A stretch of 64,000 nt of DNA from Neobacillus sp. DY30 (GTDB lineage: Bacteria; Bacillota; Bacilli; Bacillales; Cytobacillaceae): NCBI RefSeq assembly GCF_030123065.1, contig NZ_CP126093.1, positions 3,724,001-3,788,000 of the forward strand, in the 5' to 3' direction. Made by a program: the position numbers and the translations under genes. The notes beneath the pieces were generated by a model. It was not told the DNA's origin and searched no databases. It saw only the letters and a list, made by a program, of their open reading frames with translations. Of this stretch, positions 26,509 through 35,516 are shown in pieces; the first letter of the stretch is position 1; each line of letters opens with the position of its first letter.

Positions 26509-27906
26509 TTATTTTTCAATGGAATTTTCTGTTGAACCCTTGTTTTTCATTTTATATCCTAAATAAAGTATTAAGAACCATATTGGTGCAACAACTAATG
26601 CTATTCGCATTCCTTCAATAAATGCCATTAATACAATAACAAGTGCTAAAAAAGCCAATGCACAATAAGTGGAGACTGGGTAAAATGGCATTTTGAATGA
26701 TAGTTTTACGATTTCTTTTTTTGTTTTTGATTGCCTAAATCTTAATTGTGTAATGAGGATAATTGTCCAGCTGGTAATAACGGCAACCGTTGCAACGGAA
26801 GAAATATACATAAACACTTTTTCCGGTACAAAATAATTCAATACGACAGCCACTAGTAAAATCAATGCTGAGAACAGGATACCACGCCTCGGATTGCCAT
26901 TCTTGTTAAGTTTTCCAAAATACTCTGGTCCATTATTTTGCAAAGATAAATTGTATAGCATTCTCCCTGAGCTAAATAGCCCGCTATTAAAAGCAGATAA
27001 AGCTGCTGTGATCACTACGAAATTAATGATATGAGCGGCACCTGGAATACCAACATTATCAAAAATTAATACAAACGGGCTGCCATTTGCCCCAATCTCA
27101 TTCCAAGGATATAACATCATCATAATTCCCAATGCACCAATATAAAAAATTAATATTCTCCAGACCACATTATTAATCGCTGATGGAATTGATTTTTGAG
27201 GATTTTTTGCCTCTCCTGCAGTAATTCCTATCAATTCGACACCGCCGAAAGAAAACATCACAAGAACCAAGGACATTAAAATACCTGTGACGCCATTTGG
27301 CATAACCCCCCCATGACTCCATAGGTTTTCAAAGCCGATTGGCTGACCTCCGTTCCCTATTCCAAAGAGGATAATGCCTAATCCAAGAAGAATCATTCCG
27401 ATAATGGCAACAACTTTAACCATCGCGAACCAGAATTCAAACTCACCAAATGCTTTTACGTTTGCAAGATTAATCATAGTAATTAGAACTAGTACACCCA
27501 GTGCTGTCAGCCATTGTGGAATATCTGGAAACCAGTAATTCACATAAACACCGACCACTGTTATTTCTGCCATACCTACAACTACCCACATAAACCAATA
27601 AGTCCAGCCAGTAAAATAACCTGCAAATGCCCCTAAATATCGATTGGCATATGAACTAAAGGAACCTGAAACAGGTTCATCTACCGCCATTTCCCCTAGG
27701 GCTCTCATTATAGTGAAAATAACTAAACCTCCTATTAAATAGGAGAATAAAATAGATGGACCTGCCATTTGAATGGTTGAACTGGAGCCGTAGAATAATC
27801 CAACTCCAATTGCACCTCCAAGTGCAATTAACTGAATATGCCTATTATCTAGACCACGATGTAGTTTCTCACTTTGATGAATTTTACCCAACCTATATTC
27901 CTCCAT
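26509..27906 (-). CDS. APC-family amino acid permease
   Basis: A 465-aa permease of the AAT group (12 hydrophobic helices). N-terminal consensus RGLDNRHIQLIALGGAIGVGLF, then GEMAVDEPVSGSF, FSFGGVELIGITAGEAKNP and SGRMLYNLSLQ motifs, as in AapA, GabP and ProY-type proteins. It imports an amino acid with protons; specificity cannot be set. The ATG follows GGAGGA. Monocistronic. Confidence 0.9.
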   Translation of the reverse strand: MEEYRLGKIHQSEKLHRGLDNRHIQLIALGGAIGVGLFYGSSSTIQMAGPSILFSYLIGGLVIFTIMRALGEMAVDEPVSGSFSSYANRYLGAFAGYFTGWTYWFMWVVVGMAEITVVGVYVNYWFPDIPQWLTALGVLVLITMINLANVKAFGEFEFWFAMVKVVAIIGMILLGLGIILFGIGNGGQPIGFENLWSHGGVMPNGVTGILMSLVLVMFSFGGVELIGITAGEAKNPQKSIPSAINNVVWRILIFYIGALGIMMMLYPWNEIGANGSPFVLIFDNVGIPGAAHIINFVVITAALSAFNSGLFSSGRMLYNLSLQNNGPEYFGKLNKNGNPRRGILFSALILLVAVVLNYFVPEKVFMYISSVATVAVITSWTIILITQLRFRQSKTKKEIVKLSFKMPFYPVSTYCALAFLALVIVLMAFIEGMRIALVVAPIWFLILYLGYKMKNKGSTENSIEK

Positions 27907-28123
27907 TTAAACTATATTCTTTCATATCTATACAATTAAGAGATTATAAACTTCTTAGAATTTTCTAGCAATGAATCACATTAACGCATTGACGTTTTTA
28001 TACTTCATAACTTTAATCCGCTAAACCGCATTGAAAATTAAACCTTCTTTAGTAAAAAAAGAAAAAGCTACCTTAATGGCAACTTAATCTTCTCTTCTAA
28101 AACTTTCCAAATAGAATTTTTAG

Positions 28124-28486
28124 TTATTTATACAAAATGTCGTCCCGAAGAGATGCTACTTTCGTTAATGCTGTATCGATATCTCTTTCATCCACACCAA
28201 AGTGAGCCAGCGCGTCGTGGAGATGTTTTTCGATGGCACTAAAATGAACTGGTTGGAGATTCATCCCTTCGTGAGCTTTTGCCATAGATTGTCCGGTATA
28301 TTGATTTGGACCGCCTAATGCAAAACTAATAAATTTTGACTGATGACGGCGTTGTTTTTCCATATCCGTTTCTTTAAAAAAATGATTAACTGTATCATCC
28401 TTAAGTACTAACTCGGAGTAAAAATAGTCCACCACTTTGGCAATCGCTTCTTCTCCGCCAACTTTTTCATAAAGGTTTTGTTCCAT
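28124..28486 (-). CDS. Group I truncated haemoglobin
   Basis: A 120-aa 2-over-2 globin. Y23 matches the distal B10 tyrosine, the ALGGPNQYTG turn is present, and H72 in KAHEGM matches the proximal F8 histidine by alignment to Mycobacterium trHbN. Such proteins bind oxygen and detoxify nitric oxide. AGGAG precedes the ATG. It is divergent from the acyl carrier protein gene with a 172-bp spacer. Confidence 0.9.
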   Translation of the reverse strand: MEQNLYEKVGGEEAIAKVVDYFYSELVLKDDTVNHFFKETDMEKQRRHQSKFISFALGGPNQYTGQSMAKAHEGMNLQPVHFSAIEKHLHDALAHFGVDERDIDTALTKVASLRDDILYK

Positions 28487-28658
28487 GTGTACACTCCTAA
28501 ATAGAATTTAATAGAAGTATTTTTCTACAGTAAAGTTGAATTTATTCTTCAAAGATTTAAAAACATTATGATCGTAGACTCTAGTTTTTGGTTTTTGTTT
28601 TATGTTCTCAAATAGGTTGATATAATAGAGGGTATGAACTACATAGGAGGTTGACATA

Positions 28659-28895
28659 ATGACCACATTTGAAAAGTTAAAGCCTATTATCTCAGACCAA
28701 CTGGGTGTCAAAATGGAGAATATCAAACTGGAATCATCCTTCAAAGATGACTTTGAAGCTGATTCACTTGATATGGTGGACCTGACGATGGAAATAGAAG
28801 ATGAATTCGCGATCGAAATCAGTGACAAAGTTGCTGCCACGCTTCATACTGTCGGTGATGTCGTAAACTATATTCAAAACCAACGTAACAAATAA
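28659..28895 (+). CDS. Acyl carrier protein (orphan copy)
   Basis: A 78-aa four-helix ACP with the phosphopantetheine motif DSLDMV (Ser36). AGGAGG lies 7 bases before the ATG. The housekeeping acpP normally sits in the fab cluster next to rnc; here no fatty-acid or polyketide gene is adjacent, so this looks like an extra, specialised ACP. The partner enzyme is unknown. Perfect terminator downstream. Confidence 0.88.
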   Translation: MTTFEKLKPIISDQLGVKMENIKLESSFKDDFEADSLDMVDLTMEIEDEFAIEISDKVAATLHTVGDVVNYIQNQRNK

Positions 28896-28900
28896 GAACC

Positions 28901-28946
28901 AAAAATGACTAACAAATTGCAGGTTGATTTGTTAGTCATTTTTTAT
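28901..28946 (+). terminator. Terminator after the ACP gene
   Basis: AAAAATGACTAACAAAT and ATTTGTTAGTCATTTTT form a perfect 17-bp stem with a 9-base loop, then T residues. Confidence 0.9.
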
Positions 28947-29007
28947 TTATACAGGGCATCTTTTCTTAAAATCCTCTTAAATGAGTAAAATAATCCTTCC
29001 CTATTTG

Positions 29008-29385
29008 TTATTCCATTTTTTCATTGATTATTATAGTTTCACTTGTTTCATGACCAGATTCTCCATGTCCTGGTCCGAACAAATTCAGTATTACAACTCC
29101 TATAAGAATTAGTATGATTCCTGTAATGCTTGCAGTGTTAATTCTCTCTTTCCAAATTAAAACTGAAATAATTGTCGTAGCAACAATCCCAACGCCTGAC
29201 CATATTGCGTATGCAGTATTTAAGGGGATTGTTTTCAATGATAATGACAAAAAGAAAAAACAACCAACAAATGATACTATTACTCCTATTGTAGGAAAAA
29301 GTTTTGAAAATCCTTCAGATGCTTTTAATAAAGAAGAACCAATAAGTTCCCCAGCTATTGCAAGTGCTAAATACAGATACGACAC
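29008..29385 (-). CDS. Small multidrug resistance (SMR) transporter, Qac-type
   Basis: A 125-aa, four-helix proton-coupled exporter. The essential membrane glutamate is Glu13 in AIAGELIGSSLLKASEGF; YAIWSGVGIV in helix 3 is the dimer signature. A hydrophilic tail extends about 20 residues beyond the usual 105. The KASEGF motif favours the Qac (lipophilic cation) subtype over the guanidine Gdx subtype, and no guanidine riboswitch was seen upstream. GTG start with AGGAGG about 10 bases upstream. Confidence 0.88.
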   Translation of the reverse strand: MSYLYLALAIAGELIGSSLLKASEGFSKLFPTIGVIVSFVGCFFFLSLSLKTIPLNTAYAIWSGVGIVATTIISVLIWKERINTASITGIILILIGVVILNLFGPGHGESGHETSETIIINEKME

Positions 29386-29626
29386 GTTTATTCATCCTCC
29401 TGGGCAACTTCATTTCTTAATACAAAAAGCACAACAGTTTGTGATAGGTTTTGACCTGATCTTTAGCTACAATGAAATACGATATTGTTACTGAAAAGTT
29501 CCAAATATTTCATACCTTTTCTCGTTCTACCAGAACTTCAAGTGCATAAGCTACAATGACTAACCAGTGAGAAATACTTTTGGGCTATCATATTAGCTTA
29601 TTACATTGACTAATACTAAATGCAAT

Positions 29627-29878
29627 TTACCAAAAGATATTATCTAAAGGAGGAATGGGCATACATTCAATGTTCTTAACCTCCTCTGTTATGTCCTCTG
29701 TTCCATTTACAATAATCTGTTGGATTAATGTTGTACGATAACCGGTCTCTCGCTTAATGTCTCGTATAATCTGATATGCCACCATTGGTATTTCGCTTCT
29801 TTTCCTAGCTGCAAACCTTCCCTTCGAAAACATCCCTGTTCCATCAATGCATAGATGGACTTCAAGATTGAAATACAT
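29627..29878 (-). CDS. Hypothetical protein (83 aa)
   Basis: An unrecognised soluble protein with mixed alpha/beta pattern (YFNLEVHLCIDGTGMFSKG; MVAYQIIRDIKRETGYRTTL; IIVNGTEDITEEVKNI). A GGGGGGAT site is 5 bases before the ATG. The good ribosome site and ordered composition support a real gene. Confidence 0.55.
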   Translation of the reverse strand: MYFNLEVHLCIDGTGMFSKGRFAARKRSEIPMVAYQIIRDIKRETGYRTTLIQQIIVNGTEDITEEVKNIECMPIPPLDNIFW

Positions 29879-29939
29879 TCTATCCCCCCATTATTTTTGT
29901 TATTCTTAATTATAGAACATACGTTTGTTTTTTGGTGTA

Positions 29940-29962
29940 TAAAAAAAGCTGAATTAATCAGC
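29940..29962 (-). terminator. Terminator
   Basis: GCTGA/TCAGC stem followed by seven T residues on the - strand, ending the serine hydrolase transcript. Confidence 0.65.
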
Positions 29963-29976
29963 CCAAGATAAAATAA

Positions 29977-30168
29977 TTAATCCCTATTTACATGATAGAT
30001 TAGCTGGACAACACCAGAGGAGAATGATCTTGTATTAACCAATTTAAAATTTAACCTCTCTTGGATATCAATAAACAACGGTTTTCCTACTCCCAAACAA
30101 CAGGGTGTCCTCCAGTTTCTATTTGAAATCATGACCAAGGTGGGGATTAAACAGAAGATTAATTCCAC
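29977..30168 (-). pseudogene. C-terminal remnant of a dihydrofolate-reductase/RibD-C family protein
   Basis: The last 42 residues (LGVGKPLFIDIQERLNFKL, then VNTRSFSSGVVQLIY) match the C-terminus of YyaP/YwjB-like RibD C-terminal domain proteins, whose usual length is about 170-190 aa. The preceding ELIFCLIPTLV also fits, but about 13 residues (MISNRNWRTPCC region) are inserted between them. The other two-thirds of the gene is missing. It sits 9 bases after the serine hydrolase stop. Confidence 0.55.
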
Positions 30169-30177
30169 TGTGTGTAT

Positions 30178-31212
30178 TTACAAGGTGTTTGCTTTTATTA
30201 ATTCCTGTTCAATACCACTCATTATAATAAATGCTCCATCCGACTTATTAGAGCAAACAACCACCTTAATGGATAAGTCGGGATAATAAGTAGAATGAAA
30301 GCTCACACCAGGATCGTAACCCATTACATGGTATTTGAGGATATTGTTACCGGAATTTTTCTTTATCCAAATACCATAACCATAGAAACTAGTTTCATTG
30401 ACTTGTGTGTGTATGGTTAAGAGCTTATTTGTATAAGTTTCATTTAAAAGCTGGTAATTTAAAAGGGCTTTCCATAGTTTTGCCATATCATTAGCTGATA
30501 CATATGCACCGCCATCGGACCCACCTTTTACAGGTAAAGAATAGATGTTGGTTTTCCAAGTTCCATCAGGATTATCAATATAGCCTATTGCTGTATTTTT
30601 CGGTAGGGAGTCAAATGAAAAGTATCCCGACTCAGTCATTTCAGCTTTATTGAAAATGTATTTTTGAACATAATCAGAAAATTCGAGTTGACTTGCCTGT
30701 TCCACAATTAATCCTAATAAAATATAACCAGCATTGTTATAGTGAAACGATTCTCCTACTTGCGACTTCATTGGATAATCTCGAAACATTGGTAAGAAAT
30801 CTTTTAACTTTCTTATCCGATACATAGGATTTTTAACCCAAAGCTCCTCAAAGTTATCCATTACATCCTCATCAAAATAATCGGGGATTCCTGAAGTATG
30901 TGTTAGTAAATGGTGGACAGTCACATGATCATCAAAATGTTTAAAATCAATTTTAAGACAATCGGTCAATGTAGACTCGAAAGAGATTTTCCCCCCTTGT
31001 ACAAGCTGACAAATTGCTATTGCCGTAAAGAGTTTACAACCAGATGCAATTCCAAAACGGGTAGCAGAATTATTTTCTAATTCATCTGAACGGTTCGCGT
31101 AGCCAAAACTTTTATCTACTAAAACCTTATCCTTATCTACCACAAATACCGAACCTGAGAAATCTACATTTCTTTGAATATTTGAAACTATTTCTTCTAA
31201 CTTAATGTTCAT
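30178..31212 (-). CDS. Serine hydrolase, beta-lactamase/PBP4* family
   Basis: A 344-aa class C beta-lactamase-like fold. The active-site SxxK tetrad is SGCK (in FGIASGCKLFT), the second motif is YNN (HYNNAGY), and LLTHTSGIPDY is the family signature. No signal peptide, so probably a cytosolic esterase or peptidase. GGAGG lies 7 bases before the ATG at 31212; two upstream in-frame ATGs are inside or before the site. Substrate unknown. Confidence 0.85.
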   Translation of the reverse strand: MNIKLEEIVSNIQRNVDFSGSVFVVDKDKVLVDKSFGYANRSDELENNSATRFGIASGCKLFTAIAICQLVQGGKISFESTLTDCLKIDFKHFDDHVTVHHLLTHTSGIPDYFDEDVMDNFEELWVKNPMYRIRKLKDFLPMFRDYPMKSQVGESFHYNNAGYILLGLIVEQASQLEFSDYVQKYIFNKAEMTESGYFSFDSLPKNTAIGYIDNPDGTWKTNIYSLPVKGGSDGGAYVSANDMAKLWKALLNYQLLNETYTNKLLTIHTQVNETSFYGYGIWIKKNSGNNILKYHVMGYDPGVSFHSTYYPDLSIKVVVCSNKSDGAFIIMSGIEQELIKANTL

Positions 31213-31332
31213 GGCCATTCCTCCAGATTTCAATACAATTTAATCATCAAATGCCTGTATAAACAAAATAGACCAACAAATCTAAATACAATTAGTTGGT
31301 CAATTTTATCATATTTCGTCGGCACTATCGGT

Positions 31333-31890
31333 TTATCTATAATTATTATGTGTAGGTTGAAACAAGTCGTCTTCACTTTTTCGAACGAGGACAAAATGGT
31401 CAACGTTGTCATGTCCATGCAGTGTTTTATTATGATGATTGATAATCTGTTCCGCAGACAGGACGGCTGAGTCTCTTGTAGAATGCCCATCAGCTGCCAG
31501 GGTCACATCAAACCCATTGATGGTCGCGGTTCTCACAGCCGAATCAATACAGTATTCAGTCTGACACCCCATGATGACAAGATGTTCGATTTCTTGATCT
31601 TTCAAGTAATCTAGCAAACCTGTTCCATAAAATGAATTGGTCGCTTTTTTATTAAAAATCATGGAAGTAGGAGGAATAGTAATTTTTTTATGAACTTGAA
31701 ACCCTTCTCCTTCACCGCCAGATACATCTTTATCCCTTACAAAAACGATTAATGCTTCCGCTTCTTTTGCCTTTTCAATCACCAGGTTAATATTTTTCAA
31801 GAGTTCCTCTTTTTTAAAAACACTGCTCTCATTTTGATTTCCTTCAATCAATTCCTGTTGGGCATCAATTACGAGTAAAGCTTGATTCAC
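31333..31890 (-). CDS. Isochorismatase-like cysteine hydrolase
   Basis: A 185-aa hydrolase of the nicotinamidase/isochorismatase superfamily. Catalytic Asp in LLVIDAQQEL, Lys in MIFNKKATNSF, and Cys in IMGCQTEYCIDSAVRTA form the triad. Substrate unknown. The GTG at 31890 overlaps the TGA of a 26-codon upstream ORF (GTGA), and AGAGGGG is well spaced for this codon; the TTG two codons upstream is too close. Confidence 0.82.
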   Translation of the reverse strand: MNQALLVIDAQQELIEGNQNESSVFKKEELLKNINLVIEKAKEAEALIVFVRDKDVSGGEGEGFQVHKKITIPPTSMIFNKKATNSFYGTGLLDYLKDQEIEHLVIMGCQTEYCIDSAVRTATINGFDVTLAADGHSTRDSAVLSAEQIINHHNKTLHGHDNVDHFVLVRKSEDDLFQPTHNNYR

Positions 31891-31967
31891 TGGCAAACCC
31901 CTCTCAATATCATGTTTAGTTCAGGTCCTTCATAGTTTTGCAACGCTTTCGTGTACTCGTTTATCAT
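31887..31967 (-). CDS. 26-codon upstream ORF coupled to the hydrolase
   Basis: MINEYTKALQNYEGPELNMI continues to RGVCQ and stops at TGA overlapping the GTG start of the isochorismatase-like gene. GGAGGG lies 5 bases before its ATG, better than the site of the downstream gene. It could be a leader peptide or the remaining N-terminus of a lost gene. Confidence 0.45.
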   Translation of the reverse strand: MINEYTKALQNYEGPELNMILRGVCQ

Positions 31968-32549
31968 ACTTACCCTCCATACATATGTCGATTATTTATG
32001 TACCATTCCATTAAAGAGGACATAGAAACCCCTAATAGATTGATATCCATTTAATCATCATAATTGAAGATTGTAAGGAAATGATGAATTAACAGTAATT
32101 TTTATGTGAATTAGGGGTTTATTTTATAATCTTCAAACTTCAAGATTATTACATCCCCTCAATATTCAAATACCTATAATACATTTTACCATTAAACTCC
32201 AAATTGGCAGCATTAGCTTCTTTGAATATTTTCGATCTACTTTGAATATTAGAATATGATGACAATCAGGAGTAACAGGGGTGATTTACTTGAAGAATAT
32301 CTGAGAAATAGAGTGGATCACAAACAAATATGATTTTTATCGAATCATCTTCCAACTTTTCAGGCACAATTCAACTTCGGATTGTGCCTGAAAAGCTGTA
32401 TTTTTCTGAGAATGGGTAACAATACTCATTACGTGTGACCCAAATTATACATCTATATGATATTGGGTAACAATCTACCCTCGATTGTTACCACTCCATT
32501 GCTCATCGCCTATTTGGGGTACAATCCCCAAAAGACCTCTAATTCTCTA
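31968..32549. repeat. Gene-free stretch with three inverted repeats
   Basis: No ORF with a ribosome site. AAACCCCTAAT (32026) and ATTAGGGGTTT (32110) bracket an imperfect hairpin of 95 bases. CTTTTCAGGCACAAT/ATTGTGCCTGAAAAG (32356-32395) is a perfect 15-bp stem. GGTAACAATC/GATTGTTACC (32466-32492) is a perfect 10-bp stem, and its left half is repeated at about 32415. Confidence 0.6.
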
Positions 32550-33608
32550 CTACTTCCCTTCGTTTTCCTTTTCCCACTTAGCCACTTCTTTACGAACAAT
32601 CGGAGCTACTTCTTTTCCTAACAGTTCGATGGACCTCATAACGTCTTCATGAGGCATCGTGCCTACAGGGCAGTGGAGCATAAACCTTGTGACTCCGACA
32701 TTTTTACGAAGGTTAATAATTTTTTCAGCAACAAATTGAGGATCCCCTACATACAAGGCTCCATTTAGACTGCGTGCTGCGTCAAAAGTAGTATGGTCAT
32801 ATCTTCCCCATCCACGCTCACGTCCCAATTTGTTCATCGCCTGTTGAGTTGATGGAAAAAACTTCGCCGCCGCTTCCTCCGTACTTTCACCAACGAAACC
32901 ATGTGAATGCGACGCAACAGGCAGCTTTGAAGCGTCATGACCTGCGTGTTCCGCTGCTTTTTTATAGAGCTGGACTAGTGGTGCAAAGTGCTGTGGACTG
33001 CCGCCAATAATAGCTAATACAAGTGGCAGTCCTAGGAGACCCGCACGAATAACAGACTCCTGATTACCGCCGCTTCCAATCCACACTGGAAGTGGGTCCT
33101 GGACAGGTCTGGGATACACCCCCAAATTATTTATGGATGGTCGATGTTCACCTTTCCAAGTTACTTTCTCAGACTTTGTTATTTTTAATAGTAGATCCAG
33201 CTTCTCTTCAAATAACTGATCATAATCCTTTAAATCATATCCAAATAACGGAAAAGATTCGATGAAGGATCCACGACCTGCCATAATCTCGGCACGTCCA
33301 TTTGAAATCGCGTCAAGTGTCGCAAAATCCTGAAAAACTCTTACTGGATCAGCTGATGAAAGAACGGTAACTGCACTAGTCAACCGGATTCGCTCTGTTT
33401 GTGATGCCGCGGCAGCTAACACGACTGCAGGTGATGAAGCCGCATAATCTTCGCGATGATGTTCTCCTACTCCAAAGATATCCAGTCCAACCTTGTCGGC
33501 CAGGACAATTTCCTCCACCACTTCACGTATCCGTTTTGAGTGACTAATAACCTTACCAGTCTCGACATCAGGTGTTGTTTCTACTAACGTACTTAATCCT
33601 ATTTCCAC
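32550..33608 (-). CDS. Luciferase-like (LLM-class) flavin oxidoreductase
   Basis: A 352-aa FMN-dependent TIM-barrel enzyme. N-terminal DIFGVGEHHREDYAASSP, the RIRLTSAVTVLSSADPVRV strand and GRAEIMAGRGSF are LLM-class signatures; PLPVWIGSGGNQES follows. Substrate unknown. It is about 120 bases downstream of the TetR gene on the same strand and may be its target. Confidence 0.88.
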   Translation of the reverse strand: MEIGLSTLVETTPDVETGKVISHSKRIREVVEEIVLADKVGLDIFGVGEHHREDYAASSPAVVLAAAASQTERIRLTSAVTVLSSADPVRVFQDFATLDAISNGRAEIMAGRGSFIESFPLFGYDLKDYDQLFEEKLDLLLKITKSEKVTWKGEHRPSINNLGVYPRPVQDPLPVWIGSGGNQESVIRAGLLGLPLVLAIIGGSPQHFAPLVQLYKKAAEHAGHDASKLPVASHSHGFVGESTEEAAAKFFPSTQQAMNKLGRERGWGRYDHTTFDAARSLNGALYVGDPQFVAEKIINLRKNVGVTRFMLHCPVGTMPHEDVMRSIELLGKEVAPIVRKEVAKWEKENEGK

Positions 33609-33729
33609 GAAAAAGCCTCCTACTTCTATCTATTCATTAAAAAATCATTTGATTATCCCTAACTATCTTTCAATCTACCACCAATTGACAAGTAATAGAA
33701 GTTATTCTACTGTCAAAAACCATGACTCG

Positions 33730-34299
33730 TCAGCTATTGGAACCCAATTCAATCCCAGACAGTAAATAAGGAATGGCCGACTTAATAAATTTTTCAGGCG
33801 GTATCTTCATACCAGTTCGTTTCCATTCTACTGAAGCTCCGTAAAGCCCCCAGCTTAAGATCACTGAATTTATTTTTGGTGCTTCATTATCTTCCATTGT
33901 CGTTTGCTTTACTAACATTTTGTAAAAAATGATTTCTAGCTGTTCCCTAATGATTCGGGCAATGGTATCTTCGTATCCCCGATGACAACGATTGGATAAT
34001 GACTTTTGAAAGTTTGTAATTGCTGTGAATATACTTATGAGCACTTCCTCATTTAGTTTGTCAGTGTTGTAGACATCTTCATTTAAATTCACTAACAAAA
34101 CCTCTGATAAGGCCTTCTCTAATAAGTCATAGATATCTTCAAAATGATAATAAAAAGTAGCTCTATTTATCATCGCCTCTGTGGTTATATCTTTTATGGT
34201 AATATCCTTAAATTCTTTTTTCGCTGAAAGTTCAATGAAAGAATCCATAATTAATCTCCGAGTGCGCAGCACACGCGGATCCGTCTTTGGTTGAGTCAT
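33730..34299 (-). CDS. TetR/AcrR-family regulator
   Basis: A 189-aa repressor: N-terminal HTH (RTRRLIMDSFIELSAKKEF, DITTEAMINRATFYYHF) and a C-terminal ligand domain with the TetR_C_33-like pattern SWGLYGASVEWKRTGMKIP. AGGGTG is 7 bases before the ATG at 34299; the GTG upstream is within the site. Divergent from the DsbA-like gene and upstream of the flavin oxidoreductase, either of which may be controlled. Confidence 0.88.
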   Translation of the reverse strand: MTQPKTDPRVLRTRRLIMDSFIELSAKKEFKDITIKDITTEAMINRATFYYHFEDIYDLLEKALSEVLLVNLNEDVYNTDKLNEEVLISIFTAITNFQKSLSNRCHRGYEDTIARIIREQLEIIFYKMLVKQTTMEDNEAPKINSVILSWGLYGASVEWKRTGMKIPPEKFIKSAIPYLLSGIELGSNS

Positions 34300-34432
34300 A
34301 ATTATCACCCTACTTTTTCAACAATTTCTTCAATGTGTTGTATAAACGACAAATCGAAGGAACTATTGGTATTGATCTCTTTCATTATTTACTAAAATGC
34401 AATTATAAAGCAAATAGGAGGATTGAAATAAA

Positions 34433-35356
34433 TTGAAGAACAACAATAATATGATTTGTGATTTAGAAACAGGTGTATGTGGGATTTCTGGAGAGGGAGA
34501 AATGGAACTAATTGATTTTAGTCAACCCAAAAGGTCTATTGAAGTTTATTATGTAACAGACCCAATTTGTTCACATTGCTGGGCAATTGAACCGGTTCTA
34601 CGTCGTTTTAAAGAGCAGTATGGGCATTATTTTAACTTCCATCCGGTGATGGGTGGATTGCTGGAAAAGTGGCATGATGGTCCCATTGATCCTGCAAACG
34701 GAATTTATAAACCTGCGGACGTTGCTCCTCACTGGAGGGAAGTTGGAGTATATTCCCGAATGCCAATAGATGGATCACTTATGATTGACAATCCCGTTCA
34801 ATCTTCCTTCCCGCCTTCCCGTGTGTATAAAGTGATTCAAAAAAATCATAACGATGAGTTGGCTTATGAATATTTACGTCGTGCCAGGGAAGAGCTTTTT
34901 GCATTTAATCAAAATATTTCGGAGCCAGCCATTATGATTGAAATCGTAAATAGACTCGGTCTTGATGGAGAAGCGATTGTAAATGAAGCAGAACAGCCAG
35001 CAGGACAACAGTTATTAAATGAAGATTTTGGTCTTGCAAGAAGCCTTGGTGTTAGAGGATTTCCAACGATTATTATGATCAACAAGGAAAACAAGGGGGT
35101 AAAAATTGTTGGTGGACGTCCATTTGAATCATATGTGGACGGATTAAAGCAGGTCCTAAACATGGAAGAACTACAGCCAAAACCAAAACCTTCTCTCTCT
35201 AGCTTACTTGAAAAAGAGAAACTTTTATTTTCAAAAGAAATTGAAGTGATGTACGACGTTGAACAATCAGATATTAATGACTTTGTTGCAAATGAGCTTT
35301 CACCAGGGAGTTATCAGAAGCAAGAAATTCTAGGTGAATCTTATTTTACAAAATAA
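34433..35356 (+). CDS. DsbA-like thioredoxin-fold protein (FrnE/YjbH-type)
   Basis: A 307-aa protein with active-site CSHC in the segment TDPICSHCWAIEPVLRRF, a helical insert and the cis-proline strand VRGFPTIIM. No signal peptide, so cytosolic. It resembles FrnE and the YjbH/SpxH ClpXP-adaptor family, but the N-terminus lacks the YjbH histidine-rich stretch; assignment to SpxH is not certain. TTG start after AGGAGG. Divergent from TetR. Confidence 0.75.
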   Translation: MKNNNNMICDLETGVCGISGEGEMELIDFSQPKRSIEVYYVTDPICSHCWAIEPVLRRFKEQYGHYFNFHPVMGGLLEKWHDGPIDPANGIYKPADVAPHWREVGVYSRMPIDGSLMIDNPVQSSFPPSRVYKVIQKNHNDELAYEYLRRAREELFAFNQNISEPAIMIEIVNRLGLDGEAIVNEAEQPAGQQLLNEDFGLARSLGVRGFPTIIMINKENKGVKIVGGRPFESYVDGLKQVLNMEELQPKPKPSLSSLLEKEKLLFSKEIEVMYDVEQSDINDFVANELSPGSYQKQEILGESYFTK

Positions 35357-35448
35357 AAATATAACAGATGTCAACGCAAAAATCCTTGCCATTAATTCTA
35401 AACTTACTGAAATCACGAACGGCCCAGTAAAAATAAATCATCGACTAA

Positions 35449-35516
35449 AACGAACAAACGCAACTTCTCTATTTAAGTTGCGTTTGTTCGTTTCGGCTTG
35501 TTTTTTTACTTCATTT
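35449..35516 (+). terminator. Terminator after the DsbA-like gene
   Basis: ACGAACAAACGCAACTT and AAGTTGCGTTTGTTCGT form a perfect 17-bp stem with an 8-base loop; a T run follows a few bases later. Confidence 0.8.

Noticed and set aside
29386..29626. Guanidine riboswitch upstream of the SMR gene
   Set aside because: None of the conserved guanidine-I sequence blocks is present; the pump looks Qac-type.
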